Of a DNA stretch of 8,224 bases, positions 1 through 4,787 are shown one piece after another (position 1 is the first letter of the stretch; each line of letters opens with the position of its first letter). The notes below the pieces were generated by a model that made no database searches, was not told where the DNA came from, and saw nothing but the letters and a program-made list of their open reading frames with translations. Origin of the DNA: Thalassospiraceae bacterium (GTDB lineage: Bacteria; Pseudomonadota; Alphaproteobacteria; Rhodospirillales; Magnetovibrionaceae); the NCBI GenBank assembly GCA_030637205.1, contig DAOVVL010000069.1:1-8224 (forward strand), read 5' to 3'. Both the position numbers and the translations under genes were made by a program.

Positions 1-151
1 CCACCACATAGCGGTTATGCACGATCTGGTGGCGCACATAGACGGGGCTGCCGTGCTTCTTGAGCGCCGTTTTGACGATTTCTATGGCACGGTCAACACC
101 GGCGCAAAAGCCACGGGGTTGGGCAAGGATGATTTTAAGCGGTGGGTTCAT
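1..151 (-). CDS. ispH: 4-hydroxy-3-methylbut-2-enyl diphosphate reductase (IspH/LytB), N-terminal part
   Basis: This is the first 50 codons of IspH, the cytoplasmic iron-sulfur enzyme that makes IPP and DMAPP in the last step of the non-mevalonate (MEP) isoprenoid pathway. The gene runs off the left edge. The visible peptide has PRGFCAGVDRAI at residues 12-23, where Cys16 is the first [4Fe-4S] ligand. VRHQIVHNRYVV follows at 39-50, with His45 matching the conserved substrate-binding His of the VHN motif. Translation begins at ATG 149-151; no other in-frame start was found in the 45 bases between it and the upstream terminator. There is no strong Shine-Dalgarno sequence. Its ATG overlaps the stop of a possible six-codon leader ORF. 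The preceding gene ends at a terminator, so ispH probably has its own promoter or depends on read-through. The family call is secure; the remainder of the protein is not visible. Confidence 0.95.
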   Translation of the reverse strand, partial: MNPPLKIILAQPRGFCAGVDRAIEIVKTALKKHGSPVYVRHQIVHNRYVV

Positions 152-168
152 TTTGAGAACATAGTCAT
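148..168 (-). other. possible leader micro-ORF (MTMFSK) overlapping the ispH start
   Basis: On the minus strand an ATG at 166-168 opens a six-codon frame reading MTMFSK. Its TGA overlaps the ispH ATG in an ATGA arrangement (148-151). A weak AGG at 176-178 sits seven bases upstream, better placed than anything in front of ispH itself. It could be a coupling ORF that loads ribosomes onto ispH. A frame this short can easily arise by chance, so support is weak. Confidence 0.2.
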
Positions 169-196
169 TTTCAGGCCTGAGTTGAAGCATTGGCGC

Positions 197-228
197 AAAA
201 AAAAGACCCACGCCAGATGGCATGGGTC
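197..228 (-). terminator. Rho-independent terminator after the DsrE-like gene
   Basis: Read on the minus strand, GACCCATGCC, a four-base ATCT loop and GGCGTGGGTC form a ten-pair stem. Eight T residues (197-204) follow directly. The one imperfect pair is a G-U wobble on the minus-strand RNA but an A-C mismatch on the plus-strand RNA, which fixes the direction. It lies about 70 bases beyond the stop of the DsrE-like gene and about 45 bases before the ispH start, so it separates the two transcripts. Confidence 0.87.
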
Positions 229-300
229 AGTTGGGGGTATCAAATTAGGATAATAGCTCAGCCGGTGACGTTGATTTCCACGGTTTTGCTTATTTAACGG

Positions 301-765
301 TCATGGCTTGATATAGGTGTAACCCTGTTCCTGAAGATGTGAGATTTCGGCAACGCCGGACATCACCACATCTTCGTCAAAGACTTCGTGCATATCACTA
401 AGCGCAATTTTTTTGTCCTTCATGGTGTTTGCACAAACGCTAATTGAAACGCCTTGTGATTTCATGCTGACGATGGATGTTTGCAACGGGCCTGGTGTTT
501 TTGCAGTTTTCATCATGAAGATACCATCGCCATGAACGATCACTTTCATATCCAGGTTTTTGGCACCAACAGCGTTGATGTGGTTCTGGATATTTTTCAG
601 CGCTCTTTTATAGGCTACGTCTTCTTTGCCGCCCGGATAGTTGATGTGGTAAACGACTTTCTGCTTGCCATAGCCAACGCTATCAGATGCTTGAGCCTGT
701 GTAGAGCCGCTAACCAAGATGGCAAGTGCCGCCAGACCAGCAAAAATAATATTCATGAATTTCAC
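301..765 (-). CDS. exported DsrE-family protein (periplasmic sulfur-carrier-like)
   Basis: The 154-residue protein has a signal peptide: Lys2, a hydrophobic core at about 5-20, and an AQA|S-type cleavage site near residue 26. The rest matches the DsrE/DsrF-like fold (COG1416 style): KVVYHINYPG near 36-45, a helix rich in Ala and Asn, MKVIVHGDGI at 73-82, then GVSISVCANTM at 105-115. Cys111 sits where DsrE-type sulfur carriers keep their active Cys. Relatives in the cytoplasm pass sulfane sulfur between partners; an exported version would act in the periplasm, and its substrate is unknown. Translation probably starts at GTG 763-765, because GGGAAG ends six bases upstream; the in-frame ATG at 754-756 lies too far from that site. 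It is the last gene of the leftward block containing a TtrS/TtrR-like sensor pair and is followed by a terminator. The fold is well supported; the role is inference. Confidence 0.8.
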   Translation of the reverse strand: MKFMNIIFAGLAALAILVSGSTQAQASDSVGYGKQKVVYHINYPGGKEDVAYKRALKNIQNHINAVGAKNLDMKVIVHGDGIFMMKTAKTPGPLQTSIVSMKSQGVSISVCANTMKDKKIALSDMHEVFDEDVVMSGVAEISHLQEQGYTYIKP

Positions 766-832
766 TTTGTTCTTCCCAAATTATACTGATTTTCCACCTT
801 CAGGCGCACCGCGCCAAAGTCGGCACCCCCCC

Positions 833-859
833 AATAGTGACAACATTGTCATCACTATT
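833..859. promoter_or_regulatory. nested palindrome upstream of the DsrE-like gene, candidate operator
   Basis: AATAGTGA (833-840) and TCACTATT (852-859) are exact inverted copies 11 bases apart. Nested off-centre inside is a second perfect palindrome, TGACAA-CA-TTGTCA (838-851). The centre is about 80 bases upstream of the DsrE-like GTG start, a usual place for an activator site. The obvious candidate binder is the response regulator encoded just upstream. If transcription starts at about 850, the repeat could instead form a hairpin at the 5' end of the mRNA. A TATAAT at 780-785 (minus strand) lies too close to the Shine-Dalgarno sequence to be the main -10. Confidence 0.5.
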
Positions 860-869
860 ATGTTACGTC

Positions 870-925
870 AGGGATGTGTAATTTCATATTGGGGGCATCC
901 CTATCGATGGGGCAGGGATTTCCCT
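870..925. repeat. AGGGAT inverted-repeat cluster between the regulator and DsrE-like genes
   Basis: AGGGATG at 870-876 is mirrored exactly by CATCCCT at 896-902. A separate short palindrome, AGGGA-TT-TCCCT, lies at 914-925. CAGGGAT therefore occurs twice as a direct repeat (869-875 and 913-919) with an inverted copy between. The cluster fills much of the space after the regulator stop codon. It could hold further binding sites or weak hairpins at the 3' end of the regulator mRNA; no T-tract follows, so it does not look like a Rho-independent terminator. Confidence 0.4.
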
Positions 926-942
926 TAAACGCTGAATATTGC

Positions 943-1596
943 CTAGTTTGTAAAAGATTGCGAGCCCAGCGCCTTGCGCATCAGGTCTGCCATGGATGTC
1001 GACTGCATTTTTTCCATCACTTTGGAGCGGTGAGCCTCGACCGTTTTATCGCTGATCGAAAGGCTCTGTGCGATGGTTTTGTTGGTTTCGCCGGTGATGA
1101 TCTTATCCATGACTTCGCGTTCGCGCGGCGTTAGCTGGTTGATCATTTCTTCGACCTCAAGGCGGGAAGATTCCTTGCTGTGCCGATTAGCACATTCCGC
1201 GATCGCTTTTTGCACCTGATCGAGAATAGCCTGATCGTTATAGGGCTTTTCAATGAAATCAAATGCGCCGTCTTTCATGGCGTGGACCGCCATTTGCACA
1301 TCGCCATGCCCGGTGACCACGATGACGGGCAGGCAAATCGACTTGTCGGCCAGGCGGCGTTGCAGTTCCAGCCCGTTCATGCCCGGCATACGCACATCGA
1401 CGATCAGGCAAGCGGGGCATTCGGCATCGAAGGCATCAAGAAATTCCTGCGCTGAACCATAAGTTTCAACCTTCAAGCCGACAGACGAAATCAACCAGCT
1501 GAGCGATTCGCGCACCGCTTCGTCGTCATCAACCACATACACGGTTCCGCTTGTCTGGCCACTGCCTTCAGATGGAAGAGCTGTATCAGGCGGCAT
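943..1596 (-). CDS. two-component response regulator, FixJ/TtrR type (receiver plus LuxR-type HTH)
   Basis: The 217-residue protein has a receiver domain at about 18-130 and a LuxR/GerE helix-turn-helix at about 152-212, the usual layout and length of FixJ/NarL-class regulators. The acidic pocket is at Asp23-Asp25, the phosphorylated residue is Asp67 in LIVDVRMPGMNG, Thr95 lies in VIVVTGHGD, and Lys117 in FIEKPY. The DNA-binding part begins LTPREREVMDKI and contains NKTIAQSLSISDKTVEAHRSKV. The chosen start is ATG 1594-1596, with AAAGG about nine bases upstream inside the kinase gene; this overlaps the kinase stop by 11 bases and suggests translational coupling. A longer reading from TTG 1629 and an ATG at 1605 are less likely because neither has a well-spaced ribosome site. 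Phosphorylated by the adjacent kinase, it would bind DNA; the palindromes at 833-925 are the nearest candidate targets. It resembles TtrR-like regulators, but its target is unproven. Confidence 0.9.
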   Translation of the reverse strand: MPPDTALPSEGSGQTSGTVYVVDDDEAVRESLSWLISSVGLKVETYGSAQEFLDAFDAECPACLIVDVRMPGMNGLELQRRLADKSICLPVIVVTGHGDVQMAVHAMKDGAFDFIEKPYNDQAILDQVQKAIAECANRHSKESSRLEVEEMINQLTPREREVMDKIITGETNKTIAQSLSISDKTVEAHRSKVMEKMQSTSMADLMRKALGSQSFTN

Positions 1597-3514
1597 GGTC
1601 GGCATCCTTTTGTTCGATTTCTTTTGCAATCGGTAATGAGAACCGGATTATTGCACCGCCTTGGGCCGTGTTTTCCGCCCACAGCCGCCCACCGCAGGTT
1701 TCGATGATGGTGCGGCTGATGGAAAGGCCCATGCCCATTCCACCGGTCTTGGTGCTAAAGAACGGTTCAAACATTTGTTCCAGATGATCTTGGCTGACCC
1801 CGCACCCGTTGTCACGGACCGAAACCACCAGTTCATCGGTTTCGTTTCGGTCGGTCCTGATGAAGATGCGTCTGGGGCCGTCGATTTTGGATATGGCTTC
1901 CAGCCCATTGCCGATCAGGTTGAGCAGAACCTGTTCGATCTGCACCCGGTCAACGCTCACAGCCGGAAGATCGGCCTCCAGCTCCAGTGTAATTTCAGCA
2001 TTTTGACGTTCGATTTCGGCGTATGAGATTTCCACGGCTTCGCGGACCAGCGGATTGATGCTCAGGTCTTTCAGGGTCGGTTCGCTTTTGCGCACCATTC
2101 TGCGGATGCGGCGGATAACTTCGCCGGCGCGTTCAGCTTCCGAAGTTACGCGCTGCATAGCACCCAGAATGGCTTCGGTTCCGGATGCATCATCTAACTG
2201 AAGGGTTTTCATCCGTCGCACGCATCCTTGTGCATAATTGGTAATGGCCGATAGCGGCTGGTTGATCTCATGGGCAAGGCTTGCGGCCAGTTCGCCCAAG
2301 GTGTTGACGCGCGAAATATGCGCCAGCTCGTTCTGGCGGCGTTGGGCAATGCCTTCATGGCGTTTGCGTTCTTCAATCTGGCGTTTCAGTTCAAGGTTGG
2401 CTTCGGAAAGCTGAACCGTGCGCCGCGCCACCAGTCGTTCAACCTGCACTCCCCAGAAAATAGCGATGGTGACCAACACCCCGGCAAACACCAACCAGTG
2501 CCAGTACTGGCCGATCAAAAGTTCCAGCGTAATTTCCACCGGCGCGTCATAAGGTGCGATGTTCAGTTCGCGCAGCGTTTCATGCACGGGTAAATAATCC
2601 AGCGGTACGGTCCAGCCGCTGATCCCGCTGGCGATTGCAGCCGGGTGGTCCACATCCATGCCCAACAGCGCCACCACCACCTTTTGCGACAGTTCCTGTG
2701 AAGTGTGGCGCAATTTGGCAATCGGCCATTCCGGATACAGCCGGGTGCTGAGCAGATAGGGAAAGCCTTCAACGTCTTTTGATCCCAGTACCCGGGCGCT
2801 GGCAAGATTGATGCGACCATCGCGGGCCATGCTTTCCAGCACCCCGGATCGAACGGTCCCGGCATCCACTTCGCCGTTCAGTACCGAAAGCACGATCCGG
2901 TCCTGGGGAAAGCCGACGTATTCAATGGACTTCAGATCAGTAAAGGGATCAATCCCGGCGGCCTTCATTTCCAGCCACGCCATCTGAAAACCGCCAAACG
3001 CCGTTTTGCGTACCGCCATGAACGATTTGTCATCCAGGTCGTTGATGGTTTGGATGTCTTCGCGATCAGATCGCGTCACAATCACCGCACCGAACACGTT
3101 GCCGATCAAAACGGAACGCTCTGGGCGCAGGGTGGCCATGCGGGTGACCCCAAACTTCGATTCCAGAACCACATAGTTGCCGGGGTTGCTTAAAACGAAA
3201 TCGACTTCATCACCAGCAACGGCGCTGGACATTTCGCTTAACGTCAGCGGCACCACGTGAAAGGTTCTGCCGGGGATGCTTGTTTCCAGAAAATCGGCAA
3301 CCGGCTTCCATTGTTTGAGCGCGCTTTCCTTGCCGCGAAATGCCAGAACCGCGATGCGGACCTCGCCGGGCTTTCTGGGTTCGCTCAAATGGCTGATACC
3401 ACCTACGGCAAATGCTACTGTGGGGGCGACCAGAGCCAGCACAAATGCAACCAGTATCGCCATCAGGGCAATGCCTGAACTTCTTTGGGGCAGGTGGGGT
3501 CGCAATTGTGCCAT
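1586..3514 (-). CDS. TtrS-type membrane sensor histidine kinase with PhnD-like periplasmic domain
   Basis: This 642-residue inner-membrane kinase has an N-terminal hydrophobic segment (about 15-36) and a PhnD-like substrate-binding domain in the periplasm (about 50-315, from GEVRIAVLAFRG through DFVLSNPGNYVVLE to the PYLLSTRLYPEWPI region). A second membrane helix (338-357) and a coiled linker (360-395) lead into the kinase core. His415 in LAHEINQPL is the phosphorylated residue. The ATP domain has the N box around Asn532/Asn536, DNGCGV at 568-573, FEPFFSTK at 582-589 and GMGMGLSI at 592-599, all intact. This architecture is that of TtrS and related tetrathionate or thiosulfate sensors; I see no PAS domain, so it is not FixL. 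The ATG at 3512-3514 is preferred because AAAGG lies seven bases upstream; a TTG 54 bases further out would give a longer but less signal-like N-terminus. Its stop overlaps the start of the regulator gene. The ligand is unknown. Confidence 0.9.
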   Translation of the reverse strand: MAQLRPHLPQRSSGIALMAILVAFVLALVAPTVAFAVGGISHLSEPRKPGEVRIAVLAFRGKESALKQWKPVADFLETSIPGRTFHVVPLTLSEMSSAVAGDEVDFVLSNPGNYVVLESKFGVTRMATLRPERSVLIGNVFGAVIVTRSDREDIQTINDLDDKSFMAVRKTAFGGFQMAWLEMKAAGIDPFTDLKSIEYVGFPQDRIVLSVLNGEVDAGTVRSGVLESMARDGRINLASARVLGSKDVEGFPYLLSTRLYPEWPIAKLRHTSQELSQKVVVALLGMDVDHPAAIASGISGWTVPLDYLPVHETLRELNIAPYDAPVEITLELLIGQYWHWLVFAGVLVTIAIFWGVQVERLVARRTVQLSEANLELKRQIEERKRHEGIAQRRQNELAHISRVNTLGELAASLAHEINQPLSAITNYAQGCVRRMKTLQLDDASGTEAILGAMQRVTSEAERAGEVIRRIRRMVRKSEPTLKDLSINPLVREAVEISYAEIERQNAEITLELEADLPAVSVDRVQIEQVLLNLIGNGLEAISKIDGPRRIFIRTDRNETDELVVSVRDNGCGVSQDHLEQMFEPFFSTKTGGMGMGLSISRTIIETCGGRLWAENTAQGGAIIRFSLPIAKEIEQKDADHAA

Positions 3515-3523
3515 TGGGCAACC

Positions 3524-3587
3524 TTTATAGGGCGCTAGAATGGGGTGTGTCAGGGCAAATCGAAGCAAGTCATTGAATTTCTGTCAA
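3524..3587 (-). promoter_or_regulatory. candidate promoters for the sensor kinase operon
   Basis: Two arrangements are visible on the minus strand. One pairs a perfect -35 TTGACA (3582-3587) with a poor -10 TTCGAT (3559-3564) at 17 bases, giving a leader of roughly 40 bases. The other pairs CTGACA (3548-3553) with TATAAA (3524-3529) at 18 bases. The second would start transcription about three bases before the ATG at 3514, giving an almost leaderless mRNA and leaving out the AAAGG ribosome site. Neither is compelling alone. Confidence 0.35.
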
Positions 3588-3648
3588 CTCCAGCCACATA
3601 ACCATACAGCATTTATGGCTTCTATCCTCATTTTTCAAGCAGTAACCC

Positions 3649-3678
3649 TTGACATGACTTGGGTATTTATGGGATATT
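3649..3678 (+). promoter_or_regulatory. candidate housekeeping-type promoter of rpoH
   Basis: A perfect -35 TTGACA (3649-3654) is followed, at 18 bases, by GATATT (3673-3678), four of six matches to TATAAT. Transcription would start near 3685, giving a leader of about 120 bases before the rpoH ATG. The -35 is preceded by CCC, faintly like a heat-shock promoter, but no sigma-32-type CCCCAT -10 is present, so I read this as a vegetative promoter. Confidence 0.55.
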
Positions 3679-3686
3679 CTACCCAA
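3659..3686. promoter_or_regulatory. inverted repeat over the rpoH -10 region, candidate operator
   Basis: TTGGGTA (3659-3665) and TACCCAA (3680-3686) are exact seven-base inverted copies separated by 14 bases. They bracket the candidate -10 and reach the predicted transcription start. A dimeric repressor bound here would block the promoter directly. The binder is unknown; the repeat could also be fortuitous. Confidence 0.45.
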
Positions 3687-3774
3687 CCGGTGCCCAATGG
3701 GGCCGGGAAACATAGGTTCGGCCAGTTGGCGGGCCTGTCAAAAGGTAAGGGCTAAAGATCAGCCCACCTACAGG
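3687..3774 (+). promoter_or_regulatory. structured 5' leader of rpoH mRNA
   Basis: Two hairpins can be drawn in the predicted leader. The first (3687-3706) pairs CCGG and CCC with GGG and CCGG around an AAT loop. The second (3734-3774) is longer: CCTGT, AGGT and GGGCT on the 5' side pair with the unbroken run AGCCCACCTACAGG on the 3' side, giving 14 pairs with a CAAA bulge and an AA bulge on the 5' strand only and a seven-base loop. It ends 14 bases before the AGGAGG ribosome site at 3789-3794. It may affect rpoH mRNA stability or translation; it does not pair with the ribosome site in the simplest fold, so a classic thermometer is not shown. Confidence 0.45.
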
Positions 3775-3805
3775 ACTATTGCTTCATTAGGAGGATAGCG
3801 TCCAG

Positions 3806-4717
3806 ATGAGTGCTTATAACGTTCCCGCAGTTGCGACCGAAAATGGCCTTTCACAGTTTTTCCGTGAGGCTTGGTCTTATCCCATTCTCAAAGCCGAAGA
3901 TGAATACGCGCTGGCCGTGCGCTACGTCGAAGACGGCGACGTTGATGCCGCGCACCAGATGGTGACCAGCCACCTGCGCCTGGTTGCCAAGATCGCGATG
4001 GGCTATCGCGGTTACGGCCTTCCGGTTGCAGACTTGGTCAGCGAAGGCAACATCGGCTTGATGAAAGCCGTTAAAAAGTTTGATCCGTACAAGGGCTTCC
4101 GCCTTTCCACCTATGCGATGTGGTGGATCAGGGCGTCGATCACCGAATACGTCCTTAAATCCTGGTCGCTGGTCAAGATGGGCACCGTGGCGGCGCAGAA
4201 AAAGCTGTTTTTCAGCCTGCGCAAGCACAAGGCGCGTCTTGGCATCGACGACAATGGCGAATTGATGCCCGAACATGCGGCCCAGCTCTCGCACGATCTT
4301 CAGGTATCTGAACGCGATATCATCAACATGAACCGGCGCATGGCGTCGCGTGACATGAGCCTGAATGCACCGCTTTCACGCCACGAAGACGGCGATACTG
4401 AATTTCAGGACACGCTGGTTGCCGAAGGCGTGTCGCCGGAACAATTCACCGAAACCAATCAGGAACGCAGCTTGCATCACCAGATGCTACAAGCGGCCAT
4501 GGAAAACCTGGATGAGCGCGAATTGCACATCTTTACCGAACGCCGTTTGAAAGAAGACCCGGTGACCCTTGAACATCTGGGCGAACATTACGGTATCTCG
4601 CGCGAACGGATCCGCCAGTTGGAAGTGCGCGCGTTTGACAAGGTGCAAAAAGCTGTTCTGGGTTCGATGGCGAAAGTTGATGAAGGTCATCTGCTGGGCG
4701 CCCCGGCCCCGGCTTAA
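3806..4717 (+). CDS. rpoH: RNA polymerase heat-shock sigma factor (sigma-32, RpoH)
   Basis: The 303-residue protein is a full-length RpoH, which directs RNA polymerase to heat-shock promoters. Region 2 runs from about 46 to 120 and includes HLRLVAKIAMGYRGYGLPVAD, the core-binding GNIGLMKAVKKFDP and the -10-reading FRLSTYAMWWIRASITEYV. The RpoH box, QKKLFFSLR at 131-139, separates this family from RpoD-type factors and takes part in core binding and turnover. RMASRDMSLNAPL opens region 3 at about 178-190, and the region 4 helix-turn-helix TLEHLGEHYGISRERIRQLE at 254-273 reads the -35. The C-terminus ends in a short Ala/Pro tail. ATG 3806 follows AGGAGG at 3789-3794 with a rather long 11-base spacing. 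The gene is divergent from the sensor kinase and has a candidate promoter, an overlapping palindrome and a structured leader upstream. Many alphaproteobacteria have several rpoH copies; which one this is cannot be told. Confidence 0.96.
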   Translation: MSAYNVPAVATENGLSQFFREAWSYPILKAEDEYALAVRYVEDGDVDAAHQMVTSHLRLVAKIAMGYRGYGLPVADLVSEGNIGLMKAVKKFDPYKGFRLSTYAMWWIRASITEYVLKSWSLVKMGTVAAQKKLFFSLRKHKARLGIDDNGELMPEHAAQLSHDLQVSERDIINMNRRMASRDMSLNAPLSRHEDGDTEFQDTLVAEGVSPEQFTETNQERSLHHQMLQAAMENLDERELHIFTERRLKEDPVTLEHLGEHYGISRERIRQLEVRAFDKVQKAVLGSMAKVDEGHLLGAPAPA

Positions 4718-4759
4718 TACCTACTGGGGCTTAAATAATCTGGCGAAGTCTGCCCGAAT

Positions 4760-4787
4760 GGGGCCATGATGGTGCATGGCTTCCCCC
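4760..4787 (+). promoter_or_regulatory. hairpin enclosing the DUF62 start codon
   Basis: CCATG (4764-4768) pairs with CATGG (4775-4779) around a six-base loop, and GGGG (4760-4763) pairs with a CCCC run (4783-4786) after a three-base CTT bulge. The ATG at 4776-4778 lies inside the 3' arm. In this fold the start codon is closed, and no good Shine-Dalgarno sequence precedes it. No T-tract follows, so it is unlikely to be the rpoH terminator. Confidence 0.4.

Noticed and set aside
780..785. Perfect TATAAT on the minus strand just upstream of the DsrE-like gene
   Set aside because: A start seven bases downstream would fall inside the GGGAAG ribosome site, and the position 17 bases upstream reads TGCGCC, a very poor -35.
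481..789. Plus-strand open frame opposite the DsrE-like gene
   Set aside because: The minus-strand frame has a signal peptide, conserved motifs and a following terminator; the plus-strand frame has none of these.
826..832. Run of seven C residues as a phase-variation tract
   Set aside because: It is intergenic, only seven long, and not between clear promoter elements whose spacing it would change.
943..3514. FixL/FixJ oxygen-sensing pair
   Set aside because: The regulator resembles FixJ, but the kinase has a periplasmic PhnD-like sensor and no haem PAS domain.
3515..3568. N-terminal extension of the sensor kinase to a TTG at 3568
   Set aside because: ATG 3514 has a well-spaced AAAGG and gives a more normal signal-anchor start; the extension covers the likely promoter region.
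3851..4294. 147-codon open frame on the minus strand opposite rpoH
   Set aside because: It lies wholly inside rpoH, shows no recognisable domain, and is a shadow of the coding frame.
4706..4740. GCCCC...GGGGC repeat at the end of rpoH as a terminator
   Set aside because: The stem is only five pairs with a 15-base loop, and it is followed by a mixed TTAAATAAT rather than a T-tract.
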